64,000 bases of DNA, taken from contig CM055730.1 in the NCBI GenBank assembly GCA_029465975.1, positions 6,209,801 through 6,273,800 of the forward strand, written 5' to 3'. The notes under the pieces are model-generated. The model made no database searches. It was not told where the DNA came from and saw nothing but the letters and a program-made list of their open reading frames with translations. The first letter of the stretch is position 1; each line of letters begins with the position of its first letter. The translations under genes and the position numbers were made by a program. Source of the DNA: Dallia pectoralis. Taxonomy: Eukaryota > Chordata > Actinopteri > Esociformes > Umbridae. Shown piece by piece: positions 10,401 through 22,047 of this stretch.

Positions 10401-13400
10401 TGGATGAGCTAATCTACCAAATGGATGAGCAAATCTACCAAATGGATGAGCTAATCTACCAAATGGATGAGCTAATCTACCAAATGGATGTGCTATTCTA
10501 CCAAATGGATGAGCTAATCTACCAAATGGATGAGCTAATCTACCAAATGGATGAGCTAATCTACCAAATGGATGTGCTAATCTGCCGTTTTCCGGAGGGC
10601 AGTCCATTATTGTATGCATGTATACATAAACCTGTCAGAGCACCATAGAGAGAAGACTACACCTGCATCAGCTCTGAGGGTTCTACTCAATTAATTTTAA
10701 ATCTGATGGATTGGAGTACCTAGCCAAAACTACAAAACCTGTGTCACAGTCCAAATATTTATGCACTTTATGTTAATGTTTTACCTTTCGCTTTTATCAC
10801 TCTCAAATATAATTACTGGAATGGACTTTTCCTTACTTATCAACATTTAGCGGTGGGAGACTTCCACCCATTCTATCTATTCTCACAATGTCTTCCTCCT
10901 TGTAGGAGTTTGCAGTAGACGGCCTGGTGAATTTAGTGGGTGGATGCTGTGGAACTACTCCAGCACACATTAGGTGAGTCACATCTGGTCTGTTCTTCTC
11001 CTTCTGACGTCCTACTGTTTCGGTACATATAGAGCTTGGAGTTATCACTCTTTCACACCGCCACACCCTTGTTTTGTCTGATTGTTTTTTTGTCAGGGCA
11101 ATTGCTGAGAAAGTGAAACACTGCCAGCCCAGAGTGCCCCCTGCTGACGTCTTTCAGGACTACATGCTACTTGCAGGTAACCCAACAGGCTTCCGAGGAG
11201 CTTATTATCTTCACAACACTAGAAATGTCTGATCTCTAATGGCATTGACAGCTCACATGCAAATTCAATATCCAATTTGATCTGAAGGTCTGGAGCCGTT
11301 CAGAATTGGACCGTACACTAACTTTGTCAACATTGGTGAGCGCTGCAATGTGGCCGGATCACGCAGGTTTGCCAAGCTAATCATGGCTGGAAACTATGAG
11401 GTAATAAATCATGTCATACTGTTATTTCATCTGATTCAGGTAGATTAATAATCTCCATGTAGTTTCACACACCTGATCTAAACTACAAGTTACTCAGTCT
11501 AAGTGTTTTTTTCTGACTGAGACTGTCTGTGTGCTTGTTCAGGAGGCTTTGAGCATAGCCAAGACCCAGGTGGAGATGGGTGCCCAGATCCTGGACATCA
11601 ATATGGATGAAGGCATGCTAGAAGGTCCTGCCGCCATGGCCCGGTTTTGCTGTCTCATCGCATCAGAACCTGACATCGCCAGGGTAATAATTACATGAGA
11701 AATAATAATGATTACACTGAAATATACATGGTTGCCTGGCTAGCCTCCAGCTACTGCACTGGCTACATATCACATGGTTGCCTGGCTAGCCTCCAGCTAC
11801 TGCACTGGCTACATATCACATGGTTGCCTGGCTAGCCTCCAGCTACTGCACTGGCTACATATCACATGGTTGCCTGGCTAGCCTCCAGCTACTGCACTGG
11901 CTACATATCACATGGTTGCCTGGCTAGCCTCCAGCTACTGCACTGGCTACATATCACATGGTTGCCTGGCTAGCCTCCAGCTACTGCACTGGCTACATAT
12001 CACATGGTTGCCTGGCTAGCCTCCAGCTACTGCACTGGCTACATATCACATGGTTGCCTGGCTAGCCTCCAGCTACTGCACTGGCTACATATCACATGGT
12101 TGCCTGGCTAGCCTCCAGCTACTGCACTGGCTACATATCACATGGTTGCCTGGCTAGCCTCCAGCTACTGCACTGGCTACATATCACATGGTTGCCTGGC
12201 TAGCCTCCAGCTACTGCACTGGCTACATATCACATGGTTGCCTGGCTAGCCTCCAGCTACTGCACTGGCTACATATCACATGGTTGCCTGGCTAGCCTCC
12301 AGCTACTGCACTGGCTACATATCACATGGTTGCCTGGCTAGCCTCCAGCTACTGCACTGGCTACATATTACATGGTTGCCTGGCTAGCCTCCAGCCACTC
12401 CACTGGCTACATCTCCATTATGCCTCTTCCCCCCTTATGCACAGGTGCCGCTATGTATAGACTCGTCTAACTTCTCTGTGATTGAGGCGGGGCTAAAGTG
12501 TTGTCAGGGGAAGTGTGTCGTCAACAGCATCAGTCTGAAGGAGGGGGAGGAGGAGTTCCTCCAGAGGGCTGCGACCGTGAGGCGCTACGGAGCCGCGGTG
12601 GTAGTTATGGCTTTTGACGAGGAGGGACAGGTAAGTGACACGAGGGACGTTCTCCCTGCCACCTTGTCAAAACCTGCTGTTGAAACTGGCACCTGGGACA
12701 TCTCTGAGTGTGTTTGTGAACGATGCGAGCAGAAAGCATGTACGTTTTAAAACACAAGCTTTTATTTTTTCTACAGGCAACAGAAACTGAGCGCAAGGTG
12801 GAAATTTGCAGCAGAGCCTATCACCTGCTGGTGGAGAAGGTGGGCTTTGACCCCAATGATATCATATTTGACCCAAACATCCTGACCATCGGCACAGGCA
12901 TGGAGGAACACAATGAGTATGCCATCAACTTCATCAAAGCCACTAAGCTCATTAAGGTACACACAAACACACACACGCACGCACACACGCACACACACAG
13001 TCAATATTGACTGCAGTAGAACTACCAGACTAGGCAAGGTACTGGAGTCACCTGAACAGAATCTGCATGGTAAAGACATGCTTTAATAACATTTTAGAAA
13101 TCCATCAACTCCTACTGTCACCAGCATAGACGATACCTTAAGAGTAAAGAACTGAATGATGTTTGTTCAGGAGTCTTTGCCGGGGGCCCGGATCAGCGGA
13201 GGTCTGTCCAACCTGTCCTTCTCCTTCAGAGGCATGGAGGTTATAAGAGAGGCCATGCATGGAGCCTTCCTCTACCATGCCATTAAGGTAGGTTCTACTA
13301 ACATGCCATTAAGGTAGGTTCTACTAACATGCCATTAAGGTAGGTTCCTCTACCATGCCATTAAGGTAGGTTCTACTACCATGCCATTAAGGTAGGTTCT

Positions 13401-16400
13401 TCTTCTACCATGCCATTAAGGTAGGTTCTACTACCATGCCATTAAGGTAGGTTCTTCTACCATGCCATTAAGGTAGGTTCCTCTACCATGCCATTAAGGT
13501 AGGTTCCTCTACCATGCCATTAAGGTAGGTTCCTCTACCATGCCATTAAGTTAGGTTCCTCTACCATGCCATTAAGGTAGGTTCCTCTACCATGCCATTA
13601 AGGTAGGTTCCTCTACCATGTCATTAAGGTAGGTTCCATTTACCATGCCATTAAGGTAGGTTCCTCTACCATGCCATTAAGGTAGGTTCCTCTACCATGC
13701 CATTAAGGTAGGTTCCTCTACCATGCCATTAAGTTAGGTTCCATTTACCATGCCATTAAGGTAGGTTCCTCTAACATGCCATTAAGGTAGGTTCCTCTAC
13801 CATGCCATTAAAGTAGGTTCTACTACCATGCCATTAAGGTAGGTTCTTCTACCATGCCATTAAGGTAGGTTCTTCTTCTACCATGCCATTAAGGTAGGTT
13901 CCTCTACCATGTCATTAAGGTAGGTTCCTCTACCATGCCATTAAGGTAGGTTCCTCTAACATGCCATTAAGGTAGGTTCCTCTAACATGCCATTAAGGTA
14001 GGTTCTTCTTCTACCATGCCATTAAGGTAGGTTCTTCTTCTACCATGCCATTAAGGTAGGTTCTAGTACCATGCCATTAAGGTAGGTTCTTTTTCTACCA
14101 TGCCATTAAGGTAGGTTCTTCTACCAGGGTAGTTTGTATCTGTTTGCCACTTTGGTTTTGTTGCTATTATTAGTCTGGTTGTCATGTTTGGTTCCTTTAA
14201 GTAAGTACTACGCTGCTCTCTGTTTTCCTGCAGGATGGTATGGACATGGGCATAGTGAACGCTGGCAGCTTGCCTGTATATGATGACATCGACAAGGAGC
14301 TCCTGCTGATGTGTGAGAACCTCATCTGGAACAGAGACCCTGATGCCACAGAGAAGCTACTTGTTTATGCACAGGCACGTTATGGGTCCCATGGGACGTA
14401 ACCCACCATTATAACGTCTAACTCACTGACGGCATCTCACTATTCCTGATCAGTGTGGATCCTGTAACAGACCCCAGTGTTACATTATATTATTATGGGC
14501 ATTTTGTGGTTTTCAGAGTTGTGCCAAAGGAGGGAAGAAGGTGATCCAGACAGACGAGTGGAGACTGGGAACAGCGGAGGAGAGGCTGGAGTATGCACTC
14601 ATCAAGGTTAATATTCATATACAACTGACATTTCAAGGTATTAGGGTTTAGGGTTCTGGGGTGTTGGGGGTTTAGGGCCCTGAGGTTTTGGGGGTTTAGG
14701 GCCCTGAGGTTTTGGGGGTTTAGGGCCCTGAGGTGTTGGGGGTTTAGGGTCCTGAGGTGTTGGGGGTTTAGGGTCCTGAGGTGTTTGGGGTTTAGGGTTC
14801 TGAGGTGTTCGGGGTTTAGGGTTCTGAGGTGTTGGGGGTTTAGGGTCCTGAGGTGTTGGGGGTTTAGGGCCCTGAGGTGTTGGGGGTTTAGGGTCCTGAG
14901 GTGTTGGGGGTTTAGGGCCCTGAGGTGTTGGGGGTTTAGGGTTCTGAGGTGATGGGGGTTTAGGGTCCTGAGGTGTTGGGGGTTTAGGGCCCTGAGGTGT
15001 TGGGGGTTTAGGGTTCTGAGGTGATGGGGGTTTAGGGTTCTGAGGTGTTGGGGGTTTAGGGTTCTGAGGTGTTGGGGACCCTGATGTGTTGGGGGTTTAG
15101 GGTTTTGAGAAAACAACCAAATAAGGTTTTTAATCTCAACCTCCCTTCCCCCCTCAGACATCTCTGTTGACCTCTGCTCCATTTTTCATCCTCCTCTCTC
15201 CAGGGTATAGATAAGTTTGTGGTAGAGGACACAGAGGAGGTGAGGGCCCAGTTAGACCGCTACCCCAGGCCCCTACACGTCATTGAGGGGCCCCTGATGA
15301 ACGGCATGAAGGTGGTGGGTGATCTGTTTGGAGCCGGGAAGATGTTCCTGCCTCAGGTAGGAATGACTGAAGGAGGGGAACATGTTGATGGATTTAACAG
15401 GTTTAAGTTGTGTGTTGTTTTAAGTAGTTATTTCTGCAGAACATCAGTTTGTTTGCAAGAAAGCTTGCTTTTTGACCAGTTATTTTTTTATTTTGTCATT
15501 CATTCATTCATTCAAATAATTAATAATAATGAACATTTCTGATGTCATGAATAAATCAATGCGGCATTTAGCGCTGGAGCAGTTGCCTGACACATTAATG
15601 GGCCGTGGTTTTGTTGAGCTGACAGGCTGCTAAAGCGAAGTGTCCTCTAAGACCAGATGTCAGAAATAAATGTATTATATCGTCGATAAGCTCAAATTCC
15701 TACTTATGATGTTATGTTGATTGTTTCACTTACACATCCATTGATGAATGTGGTGTGGAGACTTATCTATAACACTGGCATGTGGGTTTGTGTGTCTGTG
15801 TGTTTCTGTCGTGTCCGCATTCAGGTAATCAAGTCAGCACGTGTGATGAAGAAGGCTGTAGCCCACCTGATCCCGTTCATGGAGACTGAGAGAGAAGCAG
15901 CTCTGCTGGCGTCGGGTTCCTCAGAGGAGGTGGTGAGTCTGTCCGTCCTGTCCCTCCTACGGGGAGATAGAACAGATCCCAGATAATCGCGTGTAGTCAC
16001 ACTGGCATCGCCATTTAGGCACTATCTCCTCCGTGATTGGGCCGATCCCTTCTGACAATCTGGTTGGACAGAACTCGAACTGGGTCATCAGGAGTTCCGC
16101 ACAGCAGGTGTTAATGGACTTGATTGGAATAGGGTTAGAATGGGGTTAGGTTCATTGGGGCCGTTAGGATCATCTTTATTCGTTGACAGGACCTCATTTA
16201 TATCCAGGTTTTCTCCTTCTTGATAGAACCTCATTCCTATCCAAACTCTCTCCTACATGACAGAACCTCATTTATATCCAGGTTCTTTCCTTTTTGATAG
16301 AACCTCATTCATATCCAGGTTCTTTCCTCCATGAAAGGACCTCATTTATATCCAGGTTCTCTCCACCATGACAGGACCTCATTTATATTCAGGTTTTCTC

Positions 16401-16734
16401 CTTCTTGATAGAACCTCATTTATATCCAGGTTCTCTCCTCCATAACAGGACCTCATTCATATCCAGGTTCTCTCCTCCATAACAGGACCTCATTCATATC
16501 CAGGTTCTCTCCTCCATAACAGGACCTCATTTATATCCAGGTTCTCTCCTCCATAACAGGACCTCATTCATATCCAGGTTCTCTCCTCCATAACAGGACC
16601 TCATTTATATCCAGGTTCTCTCCTCCATAACAGGACCTCATTCATATCCAGGTTCTCTCCTCCATAACAGGACCTCATTTATATCCAGGTTCTCTCCTCC
16701 ATCACAGGACCCATACCAGGGGACCATAGTTCTG

Positions 16735-16766
<32 letters not shown>

Positions 16767-19700
16767 GAAGAACATTGTAGGAGTGGTGTTGGGATGCAAC
16801 AACTTCAGGTAGACACTGTTGTCACGTGATCGTGGGAATTATCCAGCTAGAATGTATTCATGGAATTTCGTATGACTTTCCTTCTCCATGTGGTTTTGGT
16901 CAGGGGTTCAAGCAGCTGGTGAAAATGGCTTGGGTTTTTTAGATTTCATATTTTATGATTATTTATTATTTAACAGTTGTGGGAAATTTTGAATAAAATA
17001 GTTTCTTTGACATGTGCTGTCTACAGAACAAGGTCAGTTAACAGTATTTTCTGGACTAGTAAATTGAACAACTACTGTATTACTCCCCAGTAAACATGGC
17101 CATGGTTTCATTTGGAGGTCCGGGGCCCGTGACTGACGCAGCAGTCAAGTTACTGCTTCACAGTTGGCTCCATTATTTAAAGTAGCAGGCTTTATATGCG
17201 ACTCTACAGTTAACACATGGGTCCCTGTGCCGTTGACATACGTCAAATAGGAGACTAATTGACCTTCCAGGTCAGAACATTGAACCTTGAAGCAGAACCT
17301 TGAACCCTGGCATTGCTGCTTGCATCTGTATTTAACTGTGTGTTTGTTTCACATTGTTGAGGAGTTTATTTAATCAAGCATAAACAGGCCTCTGTTGATA
17401 CAACTGTTCAGGGCTCTGGTAATCTACTAATGAGAGACTGGTTTGACCCGAATCATGACATTCTACCTGTTCTTTTAAGATGCAATCATGTAGCCCCTCT
17501 GTTTTGACGAGATAATGGACAATGGACACCCCTGATTTGTTAAGTGCATTCCAAATGGCACACTAGAGTGGTTCACTGCACAGTCTGAACCCTGATTGGC
17601 TGTAGTTAACTAAATGCACCATTTAGGACACATCCTGAGAATTGCTCCGTGATGTTGATCCGTTTTTATTTGAAGGCCTTTTTCAAGATGAAATGGGATA
17701 TGTCAAATTAATGCAAGTGGGTTTTCTAGTTTCGATAATGGAATAGTGACAACTGTAGAGGTGAGCCTCAATGAAAGCGTTCATTTGGTACCCACGTGGC
17801 ACAAACTCCAAATGTGTGACTCTGAATCTCTTTTTTTAGGGTAATCGATCTTGGGGTCATGACCCCATGTGACAAGATACTGAGAGTGGCCATCGAACGC
17901 AAAGCAGGTGGGTCTGCACTTTTATTTTATCTTTTACCAAGCGAGTTTCCTTTGTAATATTTTCACCTTTACTTAATTATGGTAGGGCACTGGTTCAGTA
18001 AGCAGAGCGTGGTGCTTGGGGTTGGGGGTTCAAATCCCACGTGGGTCCAGTATAAAAATAAATGTACCACCTAGTGTTGAGAAGGTAACATGGTTGGAAT
18101 CAGTGGACAACCTATTAGCTAGAATGAGATGAAGACCAGATTGGAGATCTAGCCATGACACCATTATTCTTACAAATATAAGATCTTTAGTGACCGCAGA
18201 GAGTCAGGACATCTGCTTACATCCCAGCTGAGACGCCAGGCATTATCCACGCCAGGCATTATCCACGCTAGGCATTATCCTCAACCACTGCTCCGGGGCA
18301 TTAGGATCTATAAAGACTCCTACTGGCCTCTAACACCACTTTTGAATGCATGCTGTCGTCTGAAATATCTTTTCATTAGAGCAATATAGCTTGGATACTA
18401 TTCCCTTTCCTGATCATATTTTCTGTTTTTCGTTCATGATTTTTTAATGTTGATGACTGAAACCCTTGAGTTTGGGAAAATTATTTCATGCCACTAGTTC
18501 CTCTAGTCAAGCCGAATTAACTTTTTAGCCCCGCCCCATAGATATCATTGGTCTGTCCGGCCTCATCACCCCCTCATTGGACGAGATGATCTACGTTGCC
18601 AAGGAGATGGAACGGCTCGGGATGAAGACCCCACTGTTGATCGGGGGTGCCACAACCTCAAAGTAGGACCCACATACCCACACACTGACCCTTTGACCTT
18701 TGATAGGGTTACTTCCTTACCCAGTTGACCCTGAGTCTGTGTGTTCCAGGACTCATACAGCAGTGAAGATTGCACCGCGCTACAGTTGCCCTGTGATCCA
18801 TGTGCTGGATGCCTCCAGGAGTGTGGTGGTGGTATGTACATGTACACTACACCTGTCACATGGCACACGTATCATCACATAACACTTCCCATGAATATCA
18901 CTTCCCATGATCATCAAATAACACTTCCCATAAATATCACTTCACATTATCCATCACATAACACTTCCCGTAACCATCACATAACACTTTCCGTAACCAT
19001 CACTAAACAAACACTTCCTGTCCCCAGTGCTCTCAGCTGCTGGATGACAATGTGAAGCAGGAGTACTTTGAGGAGTTGACTGAGGAGTATGAAGACATCC
19101 GGCAGGACCACTACGATTCTTTAAAGGTGAGTATTATTACAGGTTGTGTAATATTAGGGCCATTACTATACCAGTCCTATAGGAGTTGTATTAGGGCCAT
19201 TACTATACCAGTCCTATAGGAGTTGTATTAGGGCCATTACTATACCAGTCCTATAGGAGTTGTATTAGGGCCATTACTATACCAGTCCTATAGGAGTTGT
19301 ATTAGGGCCATTACTATACCAGTCCTATAGGAGTTGTATTAGGGCCATTACTATACCAGTCCTATAGGAGTTGTATTAGGGCCATTACTATACCAGTCCT
19401 ATAGGAGTTGTATTAGGGCCATTACTATACCAGTCCTATAGGAGTTGTATTAGGGCCATTACTATACCAGTCCTATAGGAGTTGTATTAGGGCCATTACT
19501 ATACCAGCCCTATAGGAGTTGTATTAGGGCCATTACTATACCAGTCCTAAAGGAGTTGTATTAGGGCCATTACTATACCAGCCCTATAGGAGTTGTATTA
19601 GGGCCATTACTATACCAGTCCTATAGGAGTTGTATTAGGGCCATTACTATACCAGCCCTATAGGAGTTGTATTAGGGCCATTACTATACCAGTCCTAAAG

Positions 19701-22003
19701 GAGTTGTATTAGGGCTATTACTATACCAGCCCTATAGGAGTTGTATTAGGGCCATTACTATACCAGTCCTATAGGAGTTGTATTAGGGCCATTACTATAC
19801 CAGTCCTATAGGAGTTGTATTAGGGCCATTACTATACCAGTCCTATAGAGGTTGTATTAGGGCCATTACTATACCAGCCCTATAGGAGTTGTATTAGGGC
19901 CATTACTATACCAGTCCTAAAGGAGTTGTATTAGGACTATTACTATACCAGCCCTATAGGAGTTGTATTAGGGCCATTACTATACCAGTCCTATAGGAGT
20001 TGTATTAGGGCCATTACTATACCAGTCCTATAGGAGTTGTATTAGGGCCATTACTATACCAGTCCTATAGGAGTTGTATTAGGGCCATTACTATACCAGT
20101 CCTATAGGAGTTGTATTAGGGCCATTACTATACCAGCCCTATAGGAGTTGTATTAGGGCCATTACTATACCAGTCCTAAAGGAGTTGTATTAGGGCTATT
20201 ACTATACCAGCCCTATAGGAGTTGTATTAGGGCCATTACTATACCAGTCCTAAAGGAGTTGTATTAGGGCCATTACTATACCAGCCCTATAGGAGTTGTA
20301 TTAGGGCCATTACTATACCAGTCCTAAAGGAGTTGTATTAGGGCTATTACTATACCAGTCCTATAGGAGTTGTATTAGGGCCATTACTATACCAGTCCTA
20401 AAGGAGTTGTATTAGGGCCATTACTATACCAGTCCTATAGGAGTTGTATTAGGGCCATTACTATACCAGTCCTATAGGAGTTGTATTAGGGCCATTACTA
20501 TACCAGTCCTATAGGAGTTGTATTAGGGCCATTACTATACCAGCCCAGAGGTGAACTACATTATTTTCATTATGATGATCTATTTTCCTCTGTCTTACTA
20601 TATTTTACTCTCTAGGAGCGACACTTCCTGTCTCTAGCTCAGGCCAGGGAGAAGGGACTACATGTAGACTGGCTCTCCAACCCTAAACCAGGTAGGATAC
20701 ACTTCTACTGATTCACTAATACAATCCCCTGAACCACCAGGCTGTCAGGATCTGATCCACTAGAACGGTTTCAGGATCTGATCCACTAGAACGGTTTCAG
20801 GATCTGATCCACTAGAACGGTTTCAGGATCTGATCCACTAGAACGGTTTCAGGATCTGATCCACTAGAACGGTTTCAGGATCTGATCCACTAGAACAGTG
20901 TCAGGATCTGATCCACTAGAACGGTTTCAGGATCTGATCCACTAGAACAGGCGGTTGATCTTATAATAATATTAATATATTTATGAGTATGTGGTTAATA
21001 ACCTCACCCCCTCTCTTTTTGTGACCCCCAGTGTGTCCTCAGTTCCTCGGTACTCGTGTGTTTGAGAATTATGACCTGCGGAGGCTGGTGGACTACATCG
21101 ACTGGAAGCCATTTTTTGATGTGTGGCAGCTCAGAGGGAAGTACCCCAACAGGGGGTACCCCAAGATCTTCAAGGACAAAACCGTAGGTATGTAGAGGGG
21201 AGATTTGTACGACTTGGACACGAGACTCCTGACTACTTAGAACACTTAAATGTTGTTGCTGATTTACAAGGCAGATGTTTTTCTCTACCTGTTCAAATGC
21301 AGAGGTAATGTAGTCAAATGTACTGCACGTATAGATTATGGGGTAGTGTAGTCCAATGCTCTACCTGTCCAGGTGAGGGGGTAATGTAGGTCAATGCTCT
21401 ACCTTTTCAGGTGAGGAGGTAATGTAGTTCAATGCTCTACCTGTCCAGGTGAGGGGGTAATGTAGTTCATTGCTCTACCTGTCCAGGTGAGGGTAATGTA
21501 GGTCAATGCTCTACCTGTCCAGGTGAGGGGGTAATGTAGTTCAATGCTCTACCTGTCCAGGTGAGGGTAATGTAGGTCAATGCTCTACCTGTCCAGGTGA
21601 GGGTAATGTAGTCCAATGCTCTACCTGTCCAGGTGAGGGGGTAATGTAGTTCATTGCTCTACCTGTCCAGGTGAGGGTAATGTAGGTCAATGCTCTACCT
21701 GTCCAGGTGAGGGTAATGTAGTCCAATGCTCTACCTGTCCAAGTGAGGGGGTAATGTAGTCCAATGCTCTACCTGTCCAGGTGAGGAAGCGCAAAAGGTG
21801 TTTGACGATGCCAAGCAGCTGCTCAACAGGCTGATTGATAATAAGGGACTCTCTGGGCGTGGTTTGGTGGGCTTCTGGCCCGCTCAGAGTATTGGAGACG
21901 ACATCCATGTGTATGAACATGACGTGACAGCTGGCTCTGCCACTCCCCTTGCTACCTTCTACGGTCTGCGCCAACAGGTGAGGTACAGGGGAGAGCTACC
22001 TTG

Positions 22004-22047
<44 letters not shown>

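Larger units (their letters stand above)
4421..10973 (+). other. mtr: mtr exons 1-11: homocysteine/zinc module
   Basis: Exons: 4421-4457, 5744-5964, 7067-7156, 7291-7360, 7456-7548, 8042-8148, 8256-8315, 8504-8598, 8808-8908, 9467-9528, 10906-10973. They encode the N-terminal TIM barrel that binds homocysteine as a zinc thiolate (residues about 1-340). Landmarks are RIMVLDGGMGTMIQ, GADVIETNTFSSTSIAQADY and the zinc ligands in GLNCALGA (C263, exon 9) and VGGCCGTTP (C326, C327, exon 11). With the +3 offset these match human C260, C323 and C324. The first 30 residues diverge from human, as is usual for this N-terminus. Confidence 0.93.
11097..13287 (+). other. mtr: mtr exons 12-17: folate (pterin-binding) module
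   Basis: Exons: 11097-11176, 11288-11400, 11543-11683, 12445-12630, 12777-12956, 13171-13287. After a linker in exon 12 they form the second TIM barrel, which binds 5-methyltetrahydrofolate. Typical family motifs are NIGERCNVAGSRRF, DINMDEGMLEGPAAM, PLCIDSSNFSVIEAGLK, DPNILTIGTGMEEH and ISGGLSNLSFSFRG. No lost residues or frameshifts were seen. Confidence 0.93.
14234..18831 (+). other. mtr: mtr exons 18-25: cobalamin cap and B12-binding module
   Basis: Exons: 14234-14374, 14517-14606, 15204-15356, 15825-15932, 16708-16808, 17840-17907, 18542-18662, 18750-18831. Exons 18-21 give the helical cap over the corrin (GPLMNGMKVVGDLFGAGKMF). Exons 22-25 give the Rossmann-like B12 domain with DVHDIGKN, whose His788 corresponds to the lower axial cobalt ligand (human His785), then GLSGLITPSLDEM and LIGGATTS. 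The donor of exon 18 is CAG|GCACGT, a GC-AG intron. Exon 21 could end at 15929 (GAG|GTGGTG) or 15932 (GTG|GTGAGT); I chose the better donor, which adds one Val. Confidence 0.92.

Noticed and set aside
9453..10648. ORFs of 362 and 388 codons on opposite strands (LIYQMDE and GRLAHPF repeats)
   Set aside because: They are translations of a 21-bp intronic minisatellite without stops. Unit length divisible by three explains both; they lie inside an mtr intron with normal flanking exons.
744..14127. CRISPR-like regular arrays
   Set aside because: The units are head-to-tail without unique spacers, in a vertebrate gene region; they are minisatellites.
14637..15106. Interstitial telomeric repeat
   Set aside because: Vertebrate telomeres are TTAGGG in 6-bp period; this is a 24-bp unit with TTTAGGG once per unit.
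18001..18060. A tRNA gene
   Set aside because: Only the B-box and weak A-box words are present; no cloverleaf or acceptor stem, so it is a SINE remnant.
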